DNA from: an uncultured Chlorobiales bacterium
Lineage (GTDB): Bacteria > Bacteroidota > Chlorobiia > Chlorobiales > Chlorobiaceae
Assembly (NCBI GenBank): GCA_903901395.1
Contig: CAIUQW010000156.1
Location: 1 to 19,170 of the forward strand
Length of the DNA: 19,170 nucleotides
Reading direction: 5' to 3'
Position 1 is the first letter of the stretch, and the number at the start of each line of letters is the position of its first letter. The notes beneath the pieces are model-generated. The model did not search any database. It had not been told where the DNA came from and saw only the letters and a list, made by a program, of their open reading frames with translations. Both the position numbers and the translations under genes were made by a program. This document shows positions 1 through 6,621 of the stretch, in pieces.

Positions 1-206
1 CCCGAATAGGTTTGGAACACCCTGTCGCAGGGGATCGACGGGTACAAATCGGTAAAATGTTTTCCCGCCTGGGTATGCGCGTACAGTTCGTCGATGACGA
101 CGTTCGGATGCTTCATGAGCAGCTTCACCAGCTCGGCTCCTGAATATCCTGAAGCGCCGATGACCGAAACCGTCACCTTGTCATGCTGCATCGAGGTAAG
201 ATTCAT
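1..206 (-). CDS. argC: N-acetyl-gamma-glutamyl-phosphate reductase, N-terminal part
   Basis: ArgC catalyses the NADPH-dependent reduction of N-acetyl-glutamyl-5-phosphate to the semialdehyde, the third step of arginine synthesis in the cytoplasm. The 68 visible codons carry the start of a Rossmann fold: a short N-terminal extension, the strand VTVSVIG, then the signature GASGYSGAELVKLL typical of the ArgC nucleotide-binding loop, followed by HPNVVIDELYAHTQAGK. The rest lies beyond the left edge. I chose ATG at 206; a second ATG at 191 (Met6) is equally close to the conserved core, so the start is uncertain by five residues. An ARG box and promoter sit just upstream, which agrees with arginine-pathway identity. 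Family assignment is from motif recognition. Confidence 0.88.
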   Translation of the reverse strand, partial: MNLTSMQHDKVTVSVIGASGYSGAELVKLLMKHPNVVIDELYAHTQAGKHFTDLYPSIPCDRVFQTYS

Positions 207-233
207 CAGTGTTTTGAGGCAAATTCACCGAAG

Positions 234-247
234 TGAATAAATATTCA
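234..247. promoter_or_regulatory. ARG box (ArgR operator)
   Basis: The sequence TGAATAAATATTCA matches the known ArgR operator core TGAAT-N4-ATTCA exactly. Extra half-sites flank it: ATTCA at 223-227, TGAAT at 264-268 and ATTCA at 267-271, so the region is an array of the same half-site over about 50 bases. ArgR with bound arginine normally represses arginine synthesis genes. The position between the predicted -10 element and the argC start fits repression. Binding is inferred. Confidence 0.65.
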
Positions 248-256
248 AGTTGGCGG

Positions 257-284
257 ATATTAGTGAATTCACGCATTATTTCAA
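257..284 (-). promoter_or_regulatory. Candidate sigma-70 promoter for argC
   Basis: Read on the minus strand there is TTGAAA (284-279), a 16-base spacer and TAATAT (262-257), close to the sigma-70 consensus. The predicted start point would be near 250, about 45 bases before the argC ATG. The palindrome GTGAATTCAC (263-272) fills part of the spacer, and the ARG box at 234-247 covers the predicted start point. Inferred from sequence only. Confidence 0.5.
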
Positions 285-299
285 TACAGAAAGATGTCG

Positions 300-328
300 T
301 TGACGCAATCTTTACAAATTCGTTCGAT
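300..328 (+). promoter_or_regulatory. Weak candidate promoter for the binding protein/GGDEF pair
   Basis: TTGACG at 300-305 is a near-perfect -35 hexamer. With a 17-base spacer the -10 would be TTCGAT (323-328), which is a poor match. It points rightward towards the gene at 382, and together with the argC promoter makes the 207-381 region divergent. Low confidence because of the weak -10. Confidence 0.3.
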
Positions 329-381
329 TGCCGCTATTTCTCTTTTTTTTCTATCTTTGAGTCAACATTGAAGAAAATACC

Positions 382-1317
382 ATGAATCACCGGTTCCGTG
401 ACGTTGTGATTGCACTTATCCTGGCCGCAGGCATCATTGCGCCCGTATGGCTTTGGATGCGTGCACCCTCGTCCGAAAACCAGCTTGGGTCGGCCATTTC
501 CGGCCCGACGCCCATCAGCGGAACCCTCGCCGTGGCGGTTGACCGCTCGCTCCAGCCGGTCGCCAAAATCCAGGCAAACGCTTTCGTAGAGCAGTATCCG
601 CAAGCGAAGATCGACCTCTCCACGGAATCGACCCGCCCGGTGTTGCAGCTTCTCGAACGCCGGGTCGCGGCGGCGCTCATCGAAGGTGCGCTTTCGGCTC
701 GCGAGGATTCGCTGCTCTCCACCCTGAAACGTCCCCTCAAGCGCCAGCCGGTCGCCCGCAACGCCCTGGTGCTGGTCGTCAACCGCGCCAATCCCGTCCG
801 CGCCGTCTCGATGGACAATCTGAAGGCGCTCTTTTCCGGCAAGATCAGCGACTGGAAAGCTCTCGGCGGATCGCCCGGCAGGATCGTTGCCTGCCTCGAT
901 GGCAGCAACCTTCGGGCGAGGACGCTGCTTTCGGAACTGCTTTTCGGAAAAACGGAAGCGCTTGTCGCCTCCGCGGAGCCAGACATGCCGCGCCTCTTGC
1001 AGCGCGTCCGGAGTGATCGCTATTCCCTCGCGGTGATGACGCTGCCCGAGTATGCGGTGGCGTTGCGTTCCGGCGACGATGCGGGCAGCATCAGAGCGGT
1101 GCCGGTAAGCGCGGGTGGCGATCCGGTATCTGCTTCTTCTGAAACCGTTTACACGGGCAAGTATCCGCTTTCGACGGATATTTTCTATCTCTACGATCCC
1201 TACAATCCACTGGCGACAGGTTTCGGCGCATGGCTCTCCAAAGAGGGGCAGAAACTGTTTGAACGGGGCGACATGGCTCCATATGAACAGCTCGTGCGTA
1301 CCATTATTATCAAATGA
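382..1317 (+). CDS. Membrane-anchored PstS-like periplasmic binding protein
   Basis: The 311-residue product begins with a single hydrophobic segment (about residues 8-25, VVIALILAAGIIAPVWLW), which is either an uncleaved anchor or a signal peptide, so the rest should be periplasmic. The body resembles the phosphate-binding (PstS-like, type 2 periplasmic binding) superfamily. It has an early strand GTLAVAVDRSL, the segment VNRANPVRAVSMDNLKALFSGKISDWKALGG that is very typical of PstS-like proteins, and the late segment YPLSTDIFYLYDP before a C-terminal helix. No pst permease or ATPase is adjacent. The next gene, a membrane diguanylate cyclase, starts 4 bases after the stop, so the protein is more likely a sensor or partner than part of a transporter. 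The ligand is unknown. A long antisense reading frame is a codon-bias shadow. Confidence 0.8.
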   Translation: MNHRFRDVVIALILAAGIIAPVWLWMRAPSSENQLGSAISGPTPISGTLAVAVDRSLQPVAKIQANAFVEQYPQAKIDLSTESTRPVLQLLERRVAAALIEGALSAREDSLLSTLKRPLKRQPVARNALVLVVNRANPVRAVSMDNLKALFSGKISDWKALGGSPGRIVACLDGSNLRARTLLSELLFGKTEALVASAEPDMPRLLQRVRSDRYSLAVMTLPEYAVALRSGDDAGSIRAVPVSAGGDPVSASSETVYTGKYPLSTDIFYLYDPYNPLATGFGAWLSKEGQKLFERGDMAPYEQLVRTIIIK

Positions 1318-1321
1318 CCGG

Positions 1322-2602
1322 ATGAAACACGAGAGCGACACCACAGGCAAGGGCTTTCTCAGGCTGACCATGATTTTCGGATTCGCGGCGCTGCTGCTCG
1401 CCGCCGTCGGCACCGCCTGGTTCAGCGTCTACCAGACCGCGCGGCTGCACGAGATTTCGAGCGAACAGGCGCTTCGTATCAGGCTCGTCGAATGCCGCAC
1501 CCGGATTTCGTCAATTGAGCAGCAGTTTGGCGATGAACATCTTCCGCTCAAAAAGCAGGCGGAACTTCAGTCGAAGCTGCGGATCGAGTGCGCACGCTTT
1601 TCAGAGATCGGCCAAAGTCCTGAAGTATCGGCGCAAAGCATGGTCGCGCAATGGCTGGAGCACAGCAAACCGCTTGCCGGGCCGGTCAGCCGCGAATCGC
1701 TTCAACTCATGGTGGTCGATCTTGACGGCATGATTGCGAACCTGAGCGCCAGGATTGCTGATGACAACGATTTGCTTACGCTCAGCCTGAACTACTATAT
1801 CGCGTTCATTTCTCTCCTCATGATCATTGTCGTGCTTGCTGGCGGCAGATTTATCATTTCAAACTACCGCCACTCGATCATTCCGATCAATCAGCTCGCC
1901 GAGCGGCTTGCCCATTTGAACTGCAATCTTCCCGAGAGCCTGCACGACACCGCCGAAGCTGCTGAAACCCTCATGAGCGGCGAGGAGTCCTCCGAGGAGA
2001 TTCGCTCTGTCACCGAGTCGGTCGCCAATCTCTGCCACGACATCGAGGAGAAAAACCGGAAGCTCGACGAGCTGTACATCCGCGATGAAAAGACCGGCCT
2101 CTACAACTATCGCCACTTCAAGGAGCACCTCATTATCGACGTCGAGCGGGCGAAGCGGTTCAATGGCGACGTAGCGCTCGCCATGATCGACATCGACCAC
2201 TTCAAGCTCTATAACGATAATTTTGGCCACATCGCTGGTGACAGGGTGCTTTCGAGAATCGCCGAAATCATCACTCAGGAGTGCCGCGCGACCGACATTC
2301 CGGCGAGGTTCGGTGGCGATGAGTTTGCGGTACTGTTTCCAAAAACCGATCAGGGGACAGCGTTCGAAATTGCCGAACGCCTTCGCAATATCATCTGCGC
2401 CGAACCTTTCGAGCATGAAAGCAAACAGCCAGGCGGGCAACTGACGGTCAGCATTGGCGTAGCTTCCTGGCCCGAGGACGCCACGGACGGTTATTCTCTT
2501 GTTAATAATGCAGATAAAGCTCTTTACAAAGCCAAGTTTTCTGGTCGAAACAAAGTTTTAGCATACACGCCAGGGAAAAAAAGCATTAAAGAGGCCAGTT
2601 AG
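1322..2602 (+). CDS. Membrane diguanylate cyclase (GGDEF)
   Basis: This 426-residue inner-membrane protein should make cyclic di-GMP from two GTP. A first membrane segment (about 16-37) is followed by a periplasmic helical region of about 120 residues, a second membrane segment (about 158-182), and a HAMP-like linker (NYRHSIIPINQLAERLAHLN). A heptad-rich stretch (SVANLCHDIEEKNRKLDELY) precedes the GGDEF domain, which begins at DEKTGLYNYRHF. The active-site motif GGDEF is intact (331-335). The allosteric product-binding I-site RATD (322-325) lies the usual five residues before it, so feedback inhibition is expected. The frame is open back to 1115, but that part overlaps the upstream gene; ATG 1322 gives the proper N-terminal membrane segment and lies 4 bases after the previous stop, implying translational coupling. 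Confidence 0.9.
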   Translation: MKHESDTTGKGFLRLTMIFGFAALLLAAVGTAWFSVYQTARLHEISSEQALRIRLVECRTRISSIEQQFGDEHLPLKKQAELQSKLRIECARFSEIGQSPEVSAQSMVAQWLEHSKPLAGPVSRESLQLMVVDLDGMIANLSARIADDNDLLTLSLNYYIAFISLLMIIVVLAGGRFIISNYRHSIIPINQLAERLAHLNCNLPESLHDTAEAAETLMSGEESSEEIRSVTESVANLCHDIEEKNRKLDELYIRDEKTGLYNYRHFKEHLIIDVERAKRFNGDVALAMIDIDHFKLYNDNFGHIAGDRVLSRIAEIITQECRATDIPARFGGDEFAVLFPKTDQGTAFEIAERLRNIICAEPFEHESKQPGGQLTVSIGVASWPEDATDGYSLVNNADKALYKAKFSGRNKVLAYTPGKKSIKEAS

Positions 2603-2671
2603 TAAGAAAGATGTGCCGTTGTTCTTTTTGGGGCGGATTACTTGGCGATGATGGTTCGATACTTTTCGTAA

Positions 2672-2888
2672 ATGACGCAGGAAAAAGCGGTCATGATTCC
2701 CTCGATCAACACCATGATGTCCGGCAAGATTCTCGCCGGAGCCGACCCGCTCATCACCATCCGCTACCAGATTGTCGTGATGTTCATGCTGGTCGGCTCG
2801 ACCGCCATTCGCACAATCACCGTCATGCAACATCATCCGCCGCCGCTGCTTCGGCAAAAGCGAAGAGTTAGTGGTGACGGCGGAATGA
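2672..2888 (+). pseudogene. fetB: Decayed C-terminal fragment of a FetB/YbbM (UPF0014) permease
   Basis: FetB is the permease of an iron-exporting ABC transporter. In frame 2 the peptide AVMIPSINTMM followed by GKILAGADPL and RYQIVVMFMLVGSTAI matches the conserved C-terminal part of that family. About a dozen residues normally found between the two blocks (a LPGMMTG-like loop) are missing, indicating an internal deletion. After Met at 2825 the family-like ending continues in another frame (2826-2888: IIRRRCFGKSEELVVTAE then stop), indicating a frameshift. The N-terminal two thirds are absent and a stop at 2669-2671 precedes the fragment. The remainder of the 2603-3123 gap is AT-rich and holds nothing else I recognise. 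Family match is from memory of the motif. Confidence 0.7.
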
Positions 2889-3123
2889 AGGCGAGGGGAT
2901 TGCCAGATCATACCGTCTTACCTCGATAAAATGCACTGATGTTCTCATTTTTTTATGATTTTATTATCTCCACTTGTAAAATATCTGTAAATTTCGTATT
3001 TATATACGTAAGCTTACCGTCGAGTTTATTCAGTGCTCTCCAGACGTTTTCTATTATTGCATTTTTGATGTTTTTTAAGGCTATTTAAGGCGTTAAGATA
3101 TTTCAACAAAAAAAATAATAAGT

Positions 3124-3753
3124 ATGGAAAGCGGTTCTAAAAAAGGAAGTCATTTGATTACGATTATTGCTGCTGCGATTGGTGCAGCAGCAACCCTTGG
3201 CGCAGCAGTAATTGGAACTAATCCACCTCTTAGAGAAAAGATAGTTTATTTCTTTGGTTTTCAAAAAGATCTAAAACCTTCACCAAACCCCACGCCACTA
3301 CCAGCTCCAGAACCAAAAATTTTAGAACAAAAAGAGATAATCGCATATTCTGCTGTCAAAAGCAATTTAACAGTACAATTCCCTCCGGTTACAAAAGATA
3401 ATTATTCTTATAATGCAAAAGTTACAATTAAAAACACCAGCTCAACTCCGATACTTATTGCATTAAATTCTGATCCAAGCCCCGTTTTGATTGATGATCG
3501 AAACCAAGATTGTTCTTTTTTAGAGGTTAATGGCATTGAACGCCATTCAATGTTTGAAGGCGGGAGAGAACTTGATGAAAGATACTATAAAAAAATAGAA
3601 CCAAATGAATCTTCTGATATATCATTAAAATTTTCTGCTCAGCAACCTCCAGCAAAACCAATGTCATGGGTAAGTGTGTCATTTTCTTTTGTGTGGTTAC
3701 ATGATAATCAAGTAGAGAAAATTGATATACCCGGAAAATCATATATTCAATAA
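3124..3753 (+). CDS. Membrane-anchored protein of unknown function
   Basis: I do not recognise this 209-residue protein. Residues about 10-29 form one hydrophobic helix rich in Ala and Gly (LITIIAAAIGAAATLGAAVI). Then comes a short basic stretch with KIVYFFGFQKD, a proline-rich linker (PSPNPTPLPAPEP) and a C-terminal domain of about 145 residues that looks like a beta-sandwich (alternating hydrophobic strands such as YNAKVTIKNTSSTPILIAL and PMSWVSVSFSFVWL). The A/T-rich codon use differs sharply from argC, lgt and acl, which suggests horizontal acquisition. A strong terminator follows, so it is probably a single-gene unit. Start at ATG 3124 follows an A-rich leader without an obvious ribosome binding site. 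Confidence 0.7.
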   Translation: MESGSKKGSHLITIIAAAIGAAATLGAAVIGTNPPLREKIVYFFGFQKDLKPSPNPTPLPAPEPKILEQKEIIAYSAVKSNLTVQFPPVTKDNYSYNAKVTIKNTSSTPILIALNSDPSPVLIDDRNQDCSFLEVNGIERHSMFEGGRELDERYYKKIEPNESSDISLKFSAQQPPAKPMSWVSVSFSFVWLHDNQVEKIDIPGKSYIQ

Positions 3754-3785
3754 CACGGTTTTTTGGTGATGATTAGTAATTTATC

Positions 3786-3819
3786 ATGCCCCGCATAAAA
3801 CTGTGGGGCATTTATTTTT
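3786..3819 (+). terminator. Intrinsic terminator after the 209-residue protein
   Basis: A 10-bp stem (3786-3795 with 3802-3811, one G-T pair) with a 6-base loop, built around GCCCC/GGGGC, is followed by TTATTTTT. It lies 33 bases after the stop at 3753. Confidence 0.8.
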
Positions 3820-3884
3820 GAAATGATTAATAATATATTGCTTACTCCTTTTTTATTATAAATCATATATGGTTACAAAATATT

Positions 3885-4457
3885 ATGGACAAGCAGCAAT
3901 TCAGTTCGGCGGCAGAGGCTTTCGCCTCGATTGTCGGCGACGATGCGGTGAAAGATGCGATTCAGGAGGAGGTTAGCAAAACACCGTTGATCGATACGCT
4001 GGTTCGGATGCGGATGCAAAAAGGCATCTCTCAGAAACGCCTCGCCGAACTCATGCAATGCACGCCAAGCAAGATTTCGCACCTTGAATCCTCGACGGGC
4101 GACGTCCTGAAACTGAGTGACATCAAAGAGTACATTCAAGCGTTGAACATCGGCATGAGCATCGTGTTTGAAGACAATGATTTACCTGCCGCCGACCAGA
4201 TCAGGCAGTATGTTTTTTCGATTCATGAAAAGCTTGAAAGCCTCGTCAGGCTCGCCAAAGAGGTTGACGGAGATACGGAGATTGTCAGCAAGATCAATCA
4301 GTTTTATGGGGAAGTGCTCTTCAATTTCCTGTCGAAATTCGAGTCGAGTCACTCGAAGCTTCGCATGGTTGTTGAACCGGGAAAGAGTGGTGGAAACGCC
4401 GAGGTGAGAGCTTTGAGCGGTCAACCTGTAGAAGAGTTGCTGGTGTCGGAGGAGTGA
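3885..4457 (+). CDS. XRE-family helix-turn-helix regulator
   Basis: The 190-residue product has an N-terminal region (1-36), then a Cro/C1-type DNA-binding domain at about 37-95. The recognisable core is MRMQKGISQKRLAELMQCTP followed by SKISHLESSTGDVLKLSDIKEYIQALN, the arrangement seen in HigA-like antitoxins and orphan XRE regulators. The C-terminal half (about 100-160) is helical (IRQYVFSIHEKLESLVRLAKEV) and may dimerise or bind a partner. No RelE/HigB-type toxin gene is found immediately on either side, and a terminator isolates the gene from upstream, so it is probably an orphan regulator rather than half of a toxin-antitoxin pair. Its codon use is more GC-rich than its two neighbours. 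Confidence 0.82.
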   Translation: MDKQQFSSAAEAFASIVGDDAVKDAIQEEVSKTPLIDTLVRMRMQKGISQKRLAELMQCTPSKISHLESSTGDVLKLSDIKEYIQALNIGMSIVFEDNDLPAADQIRQYVFSIHEKLESLVRLAKEVDGDTEIVSKINQFYGEVLFNFLSKFESSHSKLRMVVEPGKSGGNAEVRALSGQPVEELLVSEE

Positions 4458-4619
4458 TGTAAAGGTGAGTATCTTTTATCTCGTAGATTGGAAAAAGATT
4501 TATTGTTTCGTATCTTTTGAGTGGCGATTCTTAAAAAAATCTTTTACCCTTAAATTGAGTTATTAGATGATGCAAAGGCACTTCATGCATGATCGTAATA
4601 ACTTTTCCTTTTTACTTTT

Positions 4620-5468
4620 ATGGCTCATTTCAATAATGATGTTCTTTACAATTTTATGCCGCTTTTAGTTCCGGTGTTTTTTGTCATACAATCTCTCGTC
4701 GGATTTACCTCACCGCATTATAATAAATCCTTTTATTATCTCATAATCACTATTTATTACGCCATTTTATCAATTTTTGTGTATTTAATATTTGCTGATT
4801 TCAAAATATATGATTTTGATCCTGTTCGGGTTGGCAGTGTTACAGGAGTTTTTATTGTGGTATTTTTGTTTTGGATTATCAGGTCGTTTTTAAAAAAGAG
4901 AAAGACATTTGAACATTATTCTTCTTTTGTTGATAGTTTGAGTGATTTCGTATTGTTATCAATAGCATACCTTTCCTCTGTTAGCGGAAAGATGTTGTAT
5001 TCGTATTCGGGAATAGAAATTGCAATCATTGTCACGATTAAGCAGATCATGAGGATGAGATATAGAATCTATGATGAGATATTTGTATCTCGGACAGATT
5101 TTCCAAAATCAGAAATAAGCATAAAGCATGCCTTTGCGCGTGATTTGCTTGATAGGATTCCCAGCGTCTGGCTTAATATCGCTTATTGTTTTTCTATTAT
5201 AAATTTAAATATGGTTGTTAAAATTGGTGGAAATAATGGGAGTAGCTTGACCGGCGTTGATTACATTATTAATTATCCGACAAGCAGTAGATTGGCTGAT
5301 TTTCTATATTTTAATATAGTAACAATGGCAACTGTTGGTTATGGAGACATTATACCCGTAAGCATTTTAGCTCGGTTATTGTGTGTATTGCAGATATTGA
5401 TTTCTATATTTATTCTTTCTTCCTTAATTCAGTTATTGTGGGGGAATTATCAGAATGTGAATAAATAA
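4620..5468 (+). CDS. Potassium channel-like membrane protein
   Basis: The 282-residue protein ends with a classic pore module. An outer helix lies at about 183-201 (SVWLNIAYCFSIINLNMVV), the selectivity filter TVGYGD at 238-243 within TMATVGYGDIIPVS, and an inner helix at about 249-271. In front are further hydrophobic segments (about 11-30, 38-59, 71-91, 107-122 and perhaps 131-145), so the topology looks like a six-helix channel. I see no regularly spaced arginines of a voltage sensor, and the protein stops right after the inner helix, so there is no RCK or cyclic-nucleotide domain. It is strongly AT-rich, unlike the core genes. Potassium selectivity is inferred from the filter; the gating signal is unknown. 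Confidence 0.85.
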   Translation: MAHFNNDVLYNFMPLLVPVFFVIQSLVGFTSPHYNKSFYYLIITIYYAILSIFVYLIFADFKIYDFDPVRVGSVTGVFIVVFLFWIIRSFLKKRKTFEHYSSFVDSLSDFVLLSIAYLSSVSGKMLYSYSGIEIAIIVTIKQIMRMRYRIYDEIFVSRTDFPKSEISIKHAFARDLLDRIPSVWLNIAYCFSIINLNMVVKIGGNNGSSLTGVDYIINYPTSSRLADFLYFNIVTMATVGYGDIIPVSILARLLCVLQILISIFILSSLIQLLWGNYQNVNK

Positions 5469-5568
5469 GACGTATGATGTCGCAATAATACTCAAAAAGG
5501 ACTGTGAAATGCATTATTGGATATTTTCATTTGTTTAGATCATCAACATCAGAATCATAATAATTGAA

Positions 5569-5605
5569 ATTATCCGCCGCCCCAACACCAGAGGCGGCGG
5601 ATAAT
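5569..5605. terminator. Strong hairpin terminator between the channel gene and lgt
   Basis: A perfect 13-bp inverted repeat (5569-5581 with 5593-5605, core TCCGCCGCC/GGCGGCGGA) has an 11-base loop. It lies 18 bases beyond the lgt stop on the minus strand and about 100 bases beyond the convergent channel gene, so it can serve both. The U-tract on the minus-strand side is weak (TTTCAATTATT). Confidence 0.7.
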
Positions 5606-5623
5606 CGAAATCAATCGCTCATC

Positions 5624-6493
5624 TTACTTCTTCACCCATCCCGCAGTCTTCGCCTTTTCCGCCATCTGCTTTGACAGCAGCACAATCCCCACCCCTGCGG
5701 CGATCATGAGAAAACACAGCACCTGGCCCATCGAGAAATTGAAAAATACGAAGCCGAGTTGGGCGTCGGGTTCGCGGAAGAATTCGATGAAGAAGCGCAC
5801 CGTGCCGTAGCCGATGAGGTAGAGGCCGGTGAGGAAGCCCGTCCACGGGGCTTTTTTGCGGATCGTCCAGAGCATGACGAAAAGCACGATGCCTTCGAAG
5901 AACGCTTCGTAGAGCTGGGATGGATGACGCAGCGCCACGGTCGGGGCGTCTGGGAAGTACATGCCGATGGCCGAGGTGGTCACGCGACCGTAGAGTTCGC
6001 CGTTGATGAAGTTGCCGAGGCGGCCAAAGGTGTAGCCGAGCGGCATGGCTGGGATGAAGAGGTCAACGGTCTTGAGAAAATCCACCTTGTGCTTTCGGCT
6101 GAAAAGCCACAGGGCAATGCCGACGCCAATCAGACCACCGTGAAACGACATGCCGGAGATGCCGGAGAAGGCGCAAGCGCCACTACCGAGATGAATCGGC
6201 AGCAAGGTGCCGATGGGATCCTGCAGAAACCAGTTGAATCCATAGAATAATATATACCCAACCCGGCCACCGACGAGCACGCCGCCCATCGCCCAGGTCA
6301 GGGAGTCACCGGGGAAGGTTTTGTCGAACGGGAGCTTTTCCGAGTCGATCCGGTAGCGGGAGAGCAGCCAGACGATGGCGAACGCAATGATATACATGGT
6401 GCCGTACCAGCGGATGGGGACGCTGCCTACAGAAAAAATGACGGGATTCATCCGGGAAGGGAGGTGCTGCCACCAGGCCGTGAAATCGTTCAT
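5624..6493 (-). CDS. lgt: Phosphatidylglycerol:prolipoprotein diacylglyceryl transferase
   Basis: Lgt is an inner-membrane enzyme that transfers diacylglycerol from phosphatidylglycerol to the lipobox cysteine of prolipoproteins, the first step of lipoprotein maturation. The 289-residue product has the family signature GRLGNFINGELYGR (157-170), the conserved SFHGGLIG block (His118) and the segment RHPSQLYEAFFEG (189-201), with about seven hydrophobic segments. Length is typical. ATG at 6493 is used; it precedes the usual short periplasmic N-terminus and NPVIFSVGSVPIRWYG. It is transcribed alone, away from aclB, with a hairpin terminator after it. Confidence 0.96.
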   Translation of the reverse strand: MNDFTAWWQHLPSRMNPVIFSVGSVPIRWYGTMYIIAFAIVWLLSRYRIDSEKLPFDKTFPGDSLTWAMGGVLVGGRVGYILFYGFNWFLQDPIGTLLPIHLGSGACAFSGISGMSFHGGLIGVGIALWLFSRKHKVDFLKTVDLFIPAMPLGYTFGRLGNFINGELYGRVTTSAIGMYFPDAPTVALRHPSQLYEAFFEGIVLFVMLWTIRKKAPWTGFLTGLYLIGYGTVRFFIEFFREPDAQLGFVFFNFSMGQVLCFLMIAAGVGIVLLSKQMAEKAKTAGWVKK

Positions 6494-6569
6494 GGATTTT
6501 TTTTACAATTTTGAGTGATTAACGATCCTAAAATCTTGGAACATAAGGGAATATAGTTATCTTAAAACC

Positions 6570-6598
6570 TTGCACACTTCTTTTCGTTCGCATACTAC
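6570..6598 (+). promoter_or_regulatory. Candidate sigma-70 promoter for aclBA
   Basis: TTGCAC (6570-6575), exactly 17 bases, then TACTAC (6593-6598) stands just before aclB, which would give a leader of under 20 bases. Short AGAG repeats directly precede the ATG at 6622. The intergenic region 6494-6621 is divergent with lgt. Inferred from sequence. Confidence 0.5.
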
Positions 6599-6621
6599 CC
6601 TGTAACATAAACATAGAGAGC

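Noticed and set aside
1115..1321. N-terminal extension of the diguanylate cyclase
   Set aside because: It would overlap about 200 bases of the upstream gene and place a long non-hydrophobic stretch before the first membrane helix; ATG 1322 fits better.
334..1413. 359-codon open frame opposite the PstS-like gene
   Set aside because: Antisense to a gene with clear family motifs; Arg/His-rich composition and no domain.
2611..2871. 86-codon plus-strand frame rich in His and Arg
   Set aside because: It overlaps the fetB remnant in another frame and has no plausible protein features.
3885..4619. Toxin-antitoxin pair around the XRE gene
   Set aside because: The XRE protein is HigA-like, but no small RelE/HigB-type frame was found on either side.
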